NCBI GenBank assembly: GCA_014155875.1
Contig: JACEFZ010028136.1
Span: forward strand, 62,001 to 126,000
Direction of reading: 5' to 3'
Length of the DNA: 64,000 nt
DNA from: Cepaea nemoralis
Lineage: Eukaryota; Mollusca; Gastropoda; Stylommatophora; Helicidae
In this document: in pieces, positions 35,591 to 46,595 of the stretch
Layout of the letters: the number at the start of each line of letters is the position of its first letter
Numbering within the stretch: position 1 is the first letter of the stretch
Program-made: the position numbers and the translations under genes
Notes under the pieces: model-generated
What the model was told of the DNA's origin: nothing
The model's input: the letters and a program-made list of their open reading frames with translations, nothing else
The model's database searches: none

Positions 35591-36762
35591 CAGTTATCAA
35601 TTATCATTTATCAGTTGGGGGTATTTCGTTTTCCCAATGTACCTCTCGCGTTTGGCCGTGCCGATTCTTACTTCACTGACGTCAAAGTCCTCTGTTCTCG
35701 CCATATCTTTAAGGGCGTTAATAACATCGGCACGATCCATGGGCTGGCCATCTACAGGGGGTGCAAAGCCAGCCAGTTTATCAGCTCGTTCATTTCCCTC
35801 GACTCCCGCATGTCCCGGGACGAAGATGAAGGTGACTTTACGGACAGCAGACTTCCGCAGCGACTCAGTCCACTGTCTGCGTACAGCTCCAGCTTCGACC
35901 TTCTGAATCATGCTCGTTGAGTCACTTAGTACACACATGTTGGTATAATGCTGTGATTCCAGCCATATGAAAGCCTGTGTAACTGCCATCACCTCCATCG
36001 TCATGCTGCTCGTGGTCATAGAGTGGGCACCACTGGATTCTTGAACGGTTCGGCCCGCTGAACGGGCTGTAAATTCCCACGCTCTTCTCTGCTGCTTTAA
36101 AACAGATCCATCTGTATAGATGAGCACGTCGGGGCTACCTGAGTGTTCATAGATGAGCGCGTTGTCCTCTGCGTTGACAGCGGCAGGGTTCTGCTCTCTG
36201 CACCGTCTGTCGAGTGTGATAATGCAGGAGAAAGTGCACTTAAAAGCCGGAGGCACCGGCACCCATTCCTTGCCGGGGTTGATACTGGTAAGACTGCAGA
36301 CCTGTCTGACGACATCTTCCGCCCGACCCTCCATGATTTGCCCCTCTTTAGCATGTTACCCTTTTCTCTGAATATAGCGTCATGCAGAGGGTGCTACTCA
36401 TCTGCGCTTATGTTTTAAGTATGCACGAGCTCTCCAGATCTTGATCCCGTGTTCCATTGTCGGGAAGTCAAGGAGGTATCTCATTGCTACACAGCTGGTG
36501 TCTCTCGTGAGGCCCAAAATGATGCGCATGGCTTCGTTTTGTACCTTTTCAAGCCTTCCAATATGTTTAGGACTGACAGTGAGGATGGCCAGGACATACT
36601 CGATGCGTGAAAGCACCAGTCCTTGGAACAGACGTATTAGCAGTCTGTGCTCGATATTGGCAGTTGCCATGACTCTCATTGCTGACAAACCTTTTCGAGC
36701 TTTCGTTATAACATAATCGACATGATCTCTGAAGGACAGGCTACGATCAAGCTTCACGCTGC
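35591..36762 (-). mobile_element. I-superclade LINE, 5' truncated (RT C-terminus and RNase H)
   Basis: The minus-strand frame 36398-36757 is the reverse transcriptase C-terminal region (KLDRSLSFRDHVDYVITKAR, then NEAMRIILGLTRDTSC). Frame 35597-36334 is an RNase H domain with DVLIYTDGS, MTMEVMAV, VLSDSTSM and GHAGVEGNERADKLAG, so all four acidic catalytic positions of RNase H are kept. RNase H removes the RNA strand during reverse transcription. The frames are separated by a frameshift around 36340-36400. The insertion sits in the 33-bp minisatellite with a likely 10-bp target-site duplication tgctacaaat (35580-35589 and about 36762-36771). The 3' tail is a short tgata-type repeat. Confidence 0.88.
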
Positions 36763-36805
36763 TACAAATGTATCATGTCTAGGGTGCTTAGAAGCCTACA
36801 AATAT
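36763..36805. repeat. 33-bp minisatellite remnant, right flank of the LINE
   Basis: The sequence gctacaaatgtatcatgtct and one further partial unit continue the array interrupted at 35590. Confidence 0.75.
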
Positions 36806-36955
36806 AGTACAATGTTGCATGTCCTTTGCAGAACGTCGAGATCCACTCCAAGTTGATTTCTCAGGCAATTTTACGTTCAGTAGTTGACCATTCATGCTGA
36901 ACGAGAAGTCAACATCTAAGTCCAACTTAATGCCGGTGAGAAGATTGAACAGCCT
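36806..36955 (-). mobile_element. SINE family I fragment
   Basis: Contains the family I body motif ttttacgttcagtagttg in minus orientation. The tRNA-like head is absent or unrecognisable. Confidence 0.5.
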
Positions 36956-36964
36956 ACAAATCTA

Positions 36965-37075
36965 ACATCATCATCATCATGTTCCCTGCCAATAAGCTTG
37001 GGTGGTCATATTTCGTCATCTTCCCGATACCCAGGGTCGTAGATCAGCTCCGTGTTCTTGCCCCGACCAATACCA
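36965..37075 (-). mobile_element. RTE-like LINE 3' tail
   Basis: It resembles the 3' ends at 50080-50230 and 54770-54860 in minus orientation (gatcagctccgtgttcttg). A short (cat)n run at 36967-36978 is the likely tail. Confidence 0.55.
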
Positions 37076-37128
37076 CATCTATAAATATTTGATATACAGC
37101 TGTCTATCGCTAAACTAACTGGGTTGCC

Positions 37129-37488
37129 TTATGGGGTAAAGTGTGGCTGCTGGTTTTCTAGTGACTGCGTCTTCCATCGACGACAAACTGTATTTTTCGT
37201 GCGGAATTTATGTTGACATTCTGGCAGCGGCATTGTGTATAGTATACATGTGCAGGTTGTTAGTTTGTCGAGACTCCTGTCTGTTCCACTTTTCACAAAG
37301 GGCAGAGAGGAGCATTTTGTGTGATATTCACAGGCACAAGAACGAAACATAACGGGGCGACCCCTTGCCGTGAAGTTGGAACCGCGACTAACTATCTGTT
37401 TTGAACATGTGCAACAGACCCACAAAAAATATCCATAATGTGACTGCAACTCATCATTCTCACCATGTTGTTGGGAAGCCCGTGGCAT
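37129..37488 (-). mobile_element. Possible PHD-like zinc-finger fragment of a LINE ORF
   Basis: The 119-codon frame has the spacing WVCCTCSKQIV, then RSCACEYHTKCSSL, resembling the Cys4-His-Cys3 fingers near the N-terminus of many non-LTR retrotransposon proteins, where they bind nucleic acid. One CxxC pair is degenerate and no adjoining endonuclease is visible. It could be an unrelated host exon. Confidence 0.35.
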
Positions 37489-37519
37489 TCATTGCTTCTC
37501 TAACCACGTATTTATCTAG

Positions 37520-38005
37520 TGTTACTTTAACGTTGTTTGTGTTCAACAGTTAGACAGTGTTCGTGGGTGCGTGTGCTATTATATACGTTTCATATAAACA
37601 GTTAGACGAGAGAAGATGCCGGACAGTCAAACATCGTGGCATGGAGGAATATGGATAAGGAATGACTGGCAGTATATGAGACAGAAGGCTGTGGACAGAC
37701 ATGATCACCAAGGCCACAAGGCATGAACTGTAGGAAGAAGACGAATACAAACAAATGTGTCAGCGTTGATTAATATCTGTATAAAGCTCCGCCATCTTCT
37801 TTCACATTATGAGAAGACAAAAACTGGAACAATGTTGTGACGACCGGAAAGATGTGTGAACAGAGAGATAGAGGAAGACAGGGTAAGAACACTCTTAACA
37901 ATCTTGTGCCATGAATTGATCCATGCCGTCGGAGATTGCTATTTATGAAGAAGCATAATCGCCCACACCAGCCGGCAAGGCACCGGATGAGTATGGTGGT
38001 ATACA
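37520..38005 (+). mobile_element. LINE 3'-end relic (weak)
   Basis: Plus-strand readings with RRLWTDMITKATRHEL and then GRQGKNTLNNL resemble C-terminal ends of RTE-like ORFs but are split by stops and shifts. Confidence 0.3.
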
Positions 38006-38016
38006 ACTATTTTATA

Positions 38017-38421
38017 GGGGGGCTGCGTGGTCTAGAGGTATGGTGTCCGCCTCGAGTGCTGGAGGTCCCGGGTTCAGGCCCCGGTGAGGACCGGGATTTA
38101 TTTTTAAAAATCCACCTGGACTTCCAGTAATAAAATTTCCCCTGGTCTCTGGGTAGTGAGATCGGACGCCCGTGTGTATTGTTGCGCACGTAAAAAATCC
38201 CTTAGCAATTGGAAATTGAAAAAGATTAGCCTAACGGCGCTGCCCGGGCAAAATTTCGAGTAAAAAATCTACCCAAAGTATTTCAGGATCCTCGCCGATG
38301 CAACGGAGTTCGTGCATAGAGCTGAGTTTCTCCAGACTCAGGTTTGAGTTAGGAGGAAAACGGAGCACTTATGGGTTAAACCGTGTGCCGTGATGTTGAT
38401 CCAACGACTAAACTAAACTAA
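38017..38421 (+). mobile_element. SINE family III, apparently full length (~400 bp)
   Basis: It starts with a tRNA-like head: A box tggtctagaggta and B box gggttcaggcccc, about 38030-38085. A body containing acggagttcgtgcat follows, and it ends in ctaaactaaactaaa. A short target-site duplication ctatttta lies just before the start (about 38008-38015) and after the tail (about 38422-38429). The tail resembles the 3' end of the LINE at 38998-42848, which suggests that LINE family mobilised it. Confidence 0.8.
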
Positions 38422-38499
38422 AGCTATTTTACACAAGTCCGCGGTAGTACAGACACTAGCACTTTTGTCTACCGGTCATGTCGCCATGACTAGTTTAAA

Positions 38500-38625
38500 C
38501 TGATCTGGACTACCAGGTCCACCCAGCCTACACATATACTATAATAAAGCAATCTGGGAAATAAAAGCGACCTACATGATATTGACGTCATCATTAATCG
38601 AGTGACGATTTGTACTTAAACATAT
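38500..38625 (+). mobile_element. SINE family II fragment
   Basis: Body motifs ctgggaaataaaagcg and gatattgacgtcatcat match family II. The tRNA-like head is missing. Confidence 0.5.
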
Positions 38626-38724
38626 GAGTTACCGTCGTAAGCATAACACGCCACAGAACGTTGGATTTGTTAACCTCAATGCATACTAAAAACACCTGAG
38701 AGTCGGCAGGCTGGCATGCACAAT

Positions 38725-38998
38725 AACGTCTATGGTTTGTTGTTGGGACCTCATGGTCGGACTGTCTGGGTGTACTATATACAACAAATCACAAACAGCA
38801 TTCAACAAATATCATAATGTCTATGGTTGGTGGTCGGGCCCTCATGGTCGGACTGTCTGGGTGTACTATATACAACAAATCACAAACAGCATTCAACAAA
38901 TATCATAATGTCTATGGTTGGTGGTCGGGCCCTCATGGTCGGACTGTCTAGGTGTACTATATACAACAAATCACATAAAGCATTCAACAAAATTCAAG
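38725..38998. repeat. 91-bp minisatellite, left part (~3 units)
   Basis: Units of 91 bp with ggtcgggccctcatggtcgg and actatatacaacaaatcaca. The array is interrupted in mid-unit by the LINE and resumes at about 42850. Confidence 0.93.
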
Positions 38999-39221
38999 AT
39001 GGCGACGGACGGTCGTGTTGTTTTGTGTTCGTTAACTTTTTCGCGTAGGGGATGGATTTATGCATCTCTTGCGTGTAATTGGTGTGCCAGGATGTAAAAC
39101 CAGGAGTTTCTACTCAAGATCTGCGCGGGTGCTACGGAGTTCGTGCATCGAGCGAAGCCATCCTTGAGTGAATTTTCAGCAGCGTGTGTGGTTTCTCAGT
39201 CTGTGTTTACGTTTTTTCAAC

Positions 39222-41909
39222 ATGGCGGAACAACGTGTGTTCTTCGAGTGGTCAGCAGTCAACATAACGAAGAGGCGTGGTAGCCGCGCAGGGAGAAAGA
39301 AGCAAGGTAAGCGTGGTGGTTTGAGACGTTTTAGACTCAAGTGTCACCGTCTAGGACTCGGGAATATCCGTATTCTATACTGGAACTGTGCCAGTGTAAA
39401 ACAACGGGGCTCTATTTTAGAAACCCTAGTTTACAGGAACGACATTGTAGCACTCCAGGAGACGAGACTGGGCGATCAGCTACTCCAAATTGCCGGCTTC
39501 AAATGTTTCTACAACAGACGACATCTGGGAATGGCGATTCTCGCTCGCGACAGCATGGTGGCGTCAGAGCTAGACATGTCCAGTTGGGACAGTGACGATA
39601 TACAAATACAGGCGTTGAGAGTTCATTCCAGTATACCATTCGTGTTGGTTAATGTTTATGCCCGCAATGCGAGTGTGGACGCCCAGAAGTGGCAGTGCTT
39701 AAGTGGCATATTAGGCCACGAGAGAAATGTTATTTTCTGTGGTGACTTCAACGATAAAGGCAGATCATGGGGAAACACTTCCTCCAATACACAGGGAGAG
39801 GAGCTCGAAACTGCACTGGAAACCATCGACCTGGTTTGTATCAACAGTGGCTGTGTCACCAGGACAGCAAGCCGTCCGGGCGATGAGGACAGTGCTATTG
39901 ATCTGGCGCTAATTTCACCTTCACTCACTACAGTGTGTAGATGGGGTGTCCTGGGACACCATGGCAGCGACCACCACCCTTGCAGCATATTGGTGGAGAA
40001 AGGCAGAACCAGGCAGCACAAGCTAAAGGTAAAGACGTTCCAGTATGACAGTGCAGGGCATGATGTGGTGAGTAAAATAAGACGTGACAAGCGCAGAACG
40101 TTTCAGGGCAGGAAAAAAAGCTGGGTGCAGCCACCGTGGTGGAGTTTCGAGGTGGAGAAGGCTTGGGTGGATAAGCGTAGTGCTGTAAGTAGATGGCAAA
40201 ATGCCAAGAAGAACAGAGCTGGTCATCCTAGTTCCTGCTTGCACTTAGAAAGAGAGATGCACACAAAAGTAAGCTATTTCAAAAAACTGGTCAAGGTGGT
40301 TAAAAGCGAAAAATGGGCAGAGGTGTGTCAAAGAGTAAGCACAGACAAGTCACTGAAATTGTTCTGGCGACTACATAAAAGCATGAGTGGTGTAGTCAAG
40401 AATAAGAGCATTTCTGACTTCCAAGGTGCTGACCTCATCTGGCAGAGGACTGACGAGGACAAGGGCAAAGCCCTCTTTGAACGCTACCTTGAGCAGAGCA
40501 ACCAGACAGACATGGGAGGCCGAAATCTGGCCAAGGAGGTCACCTCAGACAGATGCAAGGCCCAGAACACTTCGGATGAAGACACAGTGACAGTGAAAGA
40601 AATCAAGGCTGTGCTTCGACGATTAAAAAACAGTGCTCCAGGTCCTGATGGCATAAGATACGACGACATAAATAGGTGTACCGACAATGAGCTAGAGAAA
40701 CTAGCAGACATGTACAACAACAGTATAGGGAGTGCTAGCATCAAGGAGGAATGGTTACACAGCTATCTGATTCCCTTGCCGAAGCCTGACAAAGACCACA
40801 AAAAAATTCAGGGATATCGAATTATAACCATGCAGAATACAATAGGCAAGCTGCTGGAGAAGGTAATTGCCAGGAAAATATCAAGCCAACTAGAGAGGCA
40901 AGGTGTTTTCCCACCTACCCTGGGTGGGTACCGCCCAAAAAGAGAAACCTGGACCAATGCAGCAGTCTTTGCCAAAATGTCTATGAAGGTTTCCACTCAG
41001 GCACTGAAACCGTTGCTGCAGCTATTGATCTTGAGGACGCATACAACTGAGTACCACTGGATTTTTTTAATGTTTCAGCTTCTTGAACTAAACGTAAGTC
41101 CATTCCTCCTTAGTTGGATCGCTACAGCCCTCTTCCAACGGAAAGTAGTTTTTAGATGTGGCAGTTGGACTTCGGAACCAACAACAATATATCCTGGCCT
41201 ACCACAGGGATCACCATTATCTCCGGTACTGTTCAACGCCTACACAGTGAGAATCACCAGTGAGCAGATCACTGGACTTGGCAGGACATTATCATATGCC
41301 GATGATGTTTTAGTGTATCGTCAGGGCAAGGATAGAGAGGAGGTTGCCGTGGAACTACAAACCGAACTCAATCGCATAAGTACTTGGTGTGATGAAGCTG
41401 GGGCAATGGTCAACCCAACAAAGGCAACAGTGACTTGGTTCTCGTTGAATAATCATATTGTCAACACTTCAACACCAACTGTAATGCTGTGTTCAGAGAC
41501 GGTGGAAAGAACGCAGGCAATGAATTACCTGGGGATACGGTTTGATCGAAGCCTTGCTTATAATGTGCACGTAGACCAGGTGATAACAAAGGCCAAGCGG
41601 GGTTTGGCAGCGATGCGGGTGATGGCGGCAGCAAACTGTGAGCAGCGCCATCTATGTCTTCTGTACGAGGGGCTGGTCATATCTGTTTTGGAGTATGCAA
41701 TGGCAATCCTGACTCTCAGCCATAAGCAGATAGAAAGGATCGAAAGGATACAGAATGAAGCTATGCGCATTATTCTTGGATGTACAAGAGATACAGCATG
41801 CAGGGCGATGCGCTACCTTCTTGATTTCCAACCATTGAAGAGAGAATACAGTTGCAGGGCACGCGCCTACTTCAGAATTAACTGCAAACACACAACATCC
41901 ACTGCATAG
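39222..41909 (+). pseudogene. LINE endonuclease-reverse transcriptase ORF, broken in the RT
   Basis: From ATGGCGGAACAA at 39222 the frame runs 895 codons; upstream codons belong to the UTR. Residues 45-260 form an APE-type endonuclease: YWNCAS (Asn55), LQETRLGD (Glu80), GDFND (175-177) and SDHHP (Asp250, His251), all expected catalytic positions. Reverse transcriptase follows: APGPDGIRYDDI (472-483), LPKPDKD, GLPQGSPLSPVLFN (659-672) and YADD (692-695). The frame is deceptive. Between about 40975 and 41075 it reads a wrong frame, while the shifted frame there encodes AIDLEDAYN, then a stop, then VPLDF, which is motif A. Two compensating indels and a stop have removed the catalytic motif-A Asp from the ORF. 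The C-terminus also shifts near 41890. Confidence 0.92.
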
Positions 41910-42033
41910 TGAAATTAGGAAGGTGAAGGGCAGCAGGTTAAAAAGAGGACTGTCGTGGATGGGTCAAGCCGAAGATATTCTTCAACAGGTGTGTTCACTT
42001 GAGGACTTAGAACCTGGCGAGGAGTGGGTGTAA

Positions 42034-42810
42034 GTGCCAACAGACTTCTACACATCCTTTTCAGTTTGCATCCAACTAGATAGAAAATGCAGACAAGAAA
42101 ATCCGGTTGCTGTTGAGGCTGAAGTACAAGCGTTGATTTTCGAGAATTCGCTAGACGGTGACGCGGTCATCTACACAGATGGGTCGGTCGTCCGACATGT
42201 GAGAAGCTCATGGGCCTTTACAGCTCGGGCCGGAGGGAGAATTGTGAAGGAGGACTCTGGTGCTTTCACTGAAACCACAAGTAGCCTGACCATGGAAGTC
42301 ATGGCAGTAAGTAAAGCAATAACATGGCTCGAGACACAGACATTCACTAGGGCTTGTTTCCTTAGCGACTCAATGAACATGATCAAGAGGATAGAGGAGG
42401 GGTCGATCCGAAGAGAATGGTTGCTGCCTCTGGAGCGGTCTCGGCTGGCAAAGATGAGTTTCATCTTCGTGCCAGGGCATGCGGGAGTACAAGGAAATGA
42501 GCGGGCTGACAAGCTCGCAGGTGAGGCTACTGTGGAGGGCGGACGCGCCATGGACCAGGCTGACATTCTGAATGCTCTACGAGAAGTAAGACTTTTGCGA
42601 GAACCAAGTGATGACTGTGAATCTACAACAATGGCCAGACTGCGAGAGCAGCAAATTAAAAGAGGGGTGGCCAAACAAGAACACTACGCAGGAAGCCAAA
42701 GAAGATTGATAAACCAACACAGAACTGGCGTCGTTAGCCGCTACACGTTGCGGGATTTGCTGAGGCGGGGATCCGAGTACTTATGGACTGAATGGTTCGA
42801 TGTGCAATGA
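42034..42810 (+). pseudogene. LINE RNase H domain, separated by a stop
   Basis: The 258-codon frame continues the LINE after a frameshift near 41890 and an in-frame stop at about 42031 (EEWV-stop-VPTDF). RNase H motifs are intact: AVIYTDGSV (first Asp), LTMEVMAV (Glu), CFLSDSMNMI (second Asp) and PGHAGVQGNERADKLAG (His and last Asp). A basic C-terminus ends YLWTEWFDVQ. In an active element this would be part of one polyprotein with endonuclease and reverse transcriptase. Similarity to the minus-strand copy at 35597-36334 is strong, but the 3' tails differ, so these are different subfamilies. Confidence 0.9.
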
Positions 42811-42849
42811 GGATGATCTGTCGACTAACTAACTAACTAACTAACTAAA

Positions 42850-43655
42850 TGACATAACTCTATGGTTGGTGGTCGGGCCCTCATGGTCGGACTGTCTGGG
42901 TGTACTATATACAACAAATCACATACAGCATTCAACAAATATCATAATGTCTATGGTTGGTGGTCGGGCCCTCATGGTCGGATTGTCTGGGTGTACTATA
43001 TACAACAAATCACATAAAGCATTCAACAAATGTCATAATGTCTATGGTTGGTGGTCGGGCCCTCATAGTCGGACTGTCTGGGTTTACTATATACAATAAA
43101 TCACATAAAACATTCAACAAATGTCATAACGTCTATTGTTAGTTGTCGGGCCCTCGTGGTCGGACTGTATGGGTTTACTATATACAATAAATCACATACA
43201 GCATTCAACAAATATTATAACGTCTATGGTTGGTGGTCGGGCCCTCATGGTCGGACTGTCTGGGTTTACTATATACAATAAATCACATAAAGCATTCAAC
43301 AAATGTCATAATGGTTGGTGGTCGGGCCCTCATGGTCGGACTGTCTGGGTTTACTATATACAATAAATCACATACAGCATTCAACAAATGTCATAATGGT
43401 TGGTGGTCGGGCCCTCATGGTCGGACTGTCTGGGTGTACTATATACAACAAAACACATACAGCATTCAACAAATATCATAATGTCTATGGTTGGTGGTAG
43501 GGCCCTCATGGTCGGATTGTCTGGGTGTACTATATACAACAAATCACATATAGCATTCAACAAATATCATAATGTCTATGGTTGGTGGTCGGGTCCTCAT
43601 GGTCGGACTGTCTGGTTTTACTATATACAATAAATCACATACAGCATTCAACAAA
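42850..43655. repeat. 91-bp minisatellite, right part (~9 units)
   Basis: Continuation of the array at 38725-38998. Two shortened 85-bp units (near 43310 and 43395) lack taacgtct-like sequence before ggttggtgg. Confidence 0.93.
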
Positions 43656-43790
43656 TGTCGCATATCTTTTCGTACGACGTGGCAATCAACCCCAACCCCC
43701 AGGTTGGTTTTGTAGACAATTTTACGTTCAGTAGTTTGCCATTGTTTTCTGAGCTGGAAGACCATGTTGAATTCCAACTGACCGATGCAG
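43656..43790 (-). mobile_element. SINE family I fragment
   Basis: Minus-oriented body with ttttacgttcagtagtttgc and ccattgttttctgagc. The head is missing. Confidence 0.6.
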
Positions 43791-43897
43791 GGGTTGATCT
43801 GCCTTTCCCGCCCTTCTTTATTTAGGCACATCCAAATAACAGAAAGTATAAAGATCGTTATAAAGAGACATGCCTTCAATGAGTTAAGACTTCACAC

Positions 43898-44093
43898 CTG
43901 TAAAAATGGTCCAACGTTGTTTCCAAACATCTGAATCATCCTCAGGTTGGCGAGACAGTCCAGGCAGCCCATGCACCAGCCCATGATGATCAGGACGAAG
44001 ATGAGGGAACTCATGCTTGAGCAGGCGGGAATGACGAACATGGTCAGGGACACGCCCACAGCTCCACTTAGCATCAGGATGTGTACGGGCAGT
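43898..44093 (-). CDS. MFSD4-like transporter, exon 2
   Basis: The 196-nt exon starts after ccatag (AG at 44095-44094) and ends ttacag/gtgtga (intron from 43897). Its first base completes the split Arg codon of exon 1 (phase 2) and it ends in phase 0. It encodes LPVHILMLSGAVGVSLTMFV, then a second helix with GWCMGCLDCLANLRMIQMFG and ends NNVGPFLQ. This is transmembrane helices 3 and 4 of the MFSD4 family: the GxxxGxxDxxANxxxxxxF pattern and terminal FLQ match vertebrate MFSD4 (GCIDTVANMQLV, VFLQ). Known family members are plasma-membrane-type 12-helix transporters related to a Na-dependent glucose carrier; substrate here is unknown. A pentanucleotide repeat starts about 15 bases into the upstream intron. 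Confidence 0.85.
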
Positions 44094-44107
44094 CTATGGC
44101 ACAGAAA

Positions 44108-44390
44108 CATGTGATATAGTATTATACTATGCTATGCTATGCTATGCTATGCTATACTATACTATACTATACTATACTATGCTATACTATACTATACTAT
44201 ACTTTAATGTATTATATTGTATTGTATTGTATTGTATTGTATTATATTATATTATATTATATTATATTATATTATATTATATTATATTATATTATATTAT
44301 ATTATATTACATTATATTATATTATATTATATTATATTATATTATATTATATTATATTATATTATATTATATTATATTATATTGTGTTCT
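44108..44390. repeat. (CTATG)n/(CTATA)n/(ATTAT)n pentanucleotide microsatellite
   Basis: Pentanucleotide repeats grade from ctatg through ctata to about 34 nearly perfect attat units. They lie in intron 1 next to the exon 2 acceptor. Open frames rich in Tyr, Ile and Leu are repeat translations. Confidence 0.97.
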
Positions 44391-44700
44391 AGTAAGTGAA
44401 CGTGTAATAACAGTTAAACAACAAAGTTACAGTTTGTTGTGTTTCAAACAGTTTGCTTTGTAACCCTCATCACTATCACGATCGTCAACTCTCACACAGT
44501 CGCCGGGTGTTGGGGCGCCATGATGAAGGTGTCAATATTCTTGATCCTCCATTGTTGGCTGTGCTCAGTAATACGTATTGATGTAAGGATATCCTGAACC
44601 ACAGTTCTTTGATGGTCTTCGTGCAGACTTTTCTACGCATGAGGGTGACTGTGGTGACCGTGTATGAACCCTCAAATATACACCACTTTATATGTGGTAT
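44391..44700. other. No recognised gene
   Basis: Unique intronic sequence. Nothing recognised. Confidence 0.45.
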
Positions 44701-44724
44701 GCAATTTGTTTCTCAGAATCATCG

Positions 44725-45305
44725 CGGGAGCTACGGAGTACGTGCTCTGCGCTTGATCTCATCTTCAGCTGTCAGTGTAGATAGAATGAAGAGGAGAAAG
44801 CGAGGGAATGGATAGAAAAGGAGGCATAGAAATAGATGGGCAGGGGCCAGGAGAGTAAGGACAAAAACACAACGCCTAGGATTCAAATATATAAGAGTGG
44901 GCTATTGGAATTGTCGCAGTGCCAGGCACAGAGGGCCTGTACTGGAGAAGCTGATGTATGACTTTGATGTCATCATGCTGCAAGAATTACATGGAGATGA
45001 CTAACAGTGCCATGGATATTATGTCAGCCACCTTAATCCGACTGGACAAGGGAGACATGGACAGGGTCTGCTAGTGAAGAATGGGTGAAAACATGACGTT
45101 CTTGACCTAAGTCAGTGGAATAACAATGCCAGACAAGTACAGGTTAGAGATTGGGGGAGGGGGTGTCTAAGCTGGAACTTAATATATGTCTATGCCGCAG
45201 TGGATTATTGTGTCACAAATGAACGATGGGACTGGCTTAAGGAGCTGGAGAGGATCCCAGACAGTAGGCTTCTAATTTGTAGGGACTTTAATGCGCAACA
45301 CAGAG
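44725..45305 (+). mobile_element. I-superclade LINE, endonuclease relic
   Basis: After a 5' UTR motif shared with 39131-39165 (gctacggagt-cgtgc), one frame reads IRVGYWNCRSARHRGPVLEK, then IMLQELHGDD, a stop, and later LIYVYAAVDYCVTNERW and LLICRDFNAQHRD. These are the Asn, Glu and Asp-Phe-Asn motifs of the APE-type endonuclease, with GDFN mutated to RDFN. At least three stops and truncation at 45305 make it inactive. It joins a (gatt)n tract and then the hAT relic. Confidence 0.8.
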
Positions 45306-45325
45306 ATTGATTGATTGATTGATTT
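45306..45325. repeat. (GATT)n junction tract
   Basis: Short gattgattgattgatt run followed by taggaatcgacatcacagc. The same combination recurs at 62697-62742. Confidence 0.7.
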
Positions 45326-45337
45326 AGGAATCGACAT

Positions 45338-46500
45338 CACAGCCTCAAGTTACTGACAATGCAAGAAATATGGTTTCAGCGGTTGATAAAACCGGGTTTG
45401 CACATATTCCTTTTTTGGCTCATAGCTTACAACTGAGCATATTACATGGATTTAAAGCCGCTGATACCGACACATTCTTTGGAAAATGTCGAAAAATTGT
45501 CGGACATTTTAAACATAGTGTTGCAAACACAACCGTGTTGCAAAATTGTACTGAGTCACCATTGTGTAAGCTGCAGCAAGATGTACCAACAAGATGGAAC
45601 GGTATTTTTATTATGCTACAGAGTCTTCTACAGTCCAGAGAAGCGTTAGCTGCCTACATGTCAAATGAAAAGATTAATACAAAGGTCCAAAACTGTCAGA
45701 TTCGGATTGGGAGAAGATTTCGAAATATGTCAAAGCTTTGAACTTATTCTCTCAGACCACGGTCCTGCTTGGCAGTCAAGATTATGTTTCACGTAGCTGG
45801 GTATTGCCACTGCTATCATCGTTGACAAGGCATATGACTGTACACCATGATGATCCGGGCTACATAGCTAAATTTAAGGCAGCATGTATTAATGACTTTA
45901 GTGAACGTGTAGCTAATATGACAAGAATTGAAATACTACAGGTTGCAACAGCACTTGATCCACGCTACAAATACCTGAAGCGTTTGTCGAAAGATGCAAA
46001 AGAACGAGCTTGACCACGTATTGAACAACACATCGCAGCTGATGTTCATGATGAGCAGATGGAGACTGCTGCAACGAATGATACTGACATTGACAATGAA
46101 ACTATATGTGAACCAAATGAAAAGCGTATTAAGCTAATGGAGTCTGACTCAGACACGGAAGATCATGTCGACAGCTCTTCTGATGAATTGCTACGTTATA
46201 AAATGGAGAAGTGAATTGCTGAACCCGTTGACCCTCTACAATGGTGGAAACTTAATGAACATCGATATCCAAAATTGGCATTCCTTGCCAAGACCATTCT
46301 GTGCATACCGGCTACCTCAGTTCCATGTGAACGATTGTTCAGTTTTGCTGGTTATATTGTTAATAAGACGCGCTCGTCACTTGAACCAAATACTGTCAAC
46401 ATACTCGTCTGTTTGCATGGTTGGTTATTAGATGACATTTGAACAAGACAATCCAGTGTTATTTCGATATTGGACAAATACGACTATAATGTAAGTTATG
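45338..46500 (+). pseudogene. hAT (ZBED-like) transposase pseudogene
   Basis: Frame 45338-45741 reads VTDNARNMVSAV, then KCRKIVGHFKHS and QDVPTRWNGIFIML, motifs of the hAT catalytic core. After a one-base shift, frame 45738-46440 continues with ATALDPRYKYLKRL and, past two in-frame stops (46013-46015 and near 46214), the C-terminal dimerisation domain [20 protein letters not shown] and [20 protein letters not shown]. hAT transposases cut and paste DNA as dimers. The N-terminal BED zinc finger and first catalytic part are missing, so the copy is 5' truncated as well as frameshifted. Confidence 0.9.
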
Positions 46501-46595
46501 TGACTATAAATGTTTTGCTTTAATCGAAATTAACTATTAATTAATCGTTAACAAAAGTTAACTATTAAATTTAAATTAATCGTTCGCAGCCCTAG
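46501..46595 (+). mobile_element. hAT right terminal region
   Basis: AT-rich sequence with repeated ttaattaatcg and attaac steps ends in cgcagccctag (46585-46595), the complement of a tagggctg-type hAT terminus. It marks the right end of the transposon whose transposase precedes it. The matching left terminus is lost. Confidence 0.7.

Larger units (their letters stand above)
38999..42848 (+). mobile_element. Near full-length I-superclade LINE inserted in a minisatellite
   Basis: The element has a short 5' UTR, an endonuclease-reverse transcriptase ORF (39222-41909), an RNase H ORF (42034-42810) and a (ctaa)n tail at 42826-42848. Both sides are 91-bp minisatellite and the repeat resumes nearly in register, so this is a simple insertion. 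The 5' UTR motif gctacggagttcgtgcatcg (39131-39150) recurs in the LINE relic at 44731 and in SINE family III. The order endonuclease, reverse transcriptase, RNase H fits the I/Ingi/Nimb group; the exact clade cannot be settled by eye. Confidence 0.93.

Noticed and set aside
38030..38090. A tRNA gene
   Set aside because: A and B boxes are present, but the sequence continues into a SINE body and tail and a cloverleaf with clear anticodon arm is not evident. The same applies to the heads at 29772, 46990, 51770, 60500 and 62520.
39222..42810. A host nuclease or RNase H gene
   Set aside because: Domain order, (ctaa)n tail, insertion inside a minisatellite and related copies at 35.6, 44.7 and 55.5 kb show a LINE.
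44129..44463. Tyr/Ile/Leu-rich open frames as membrane proteins
   Set aside because: They are translations of the pentanucleotide microsatellite.
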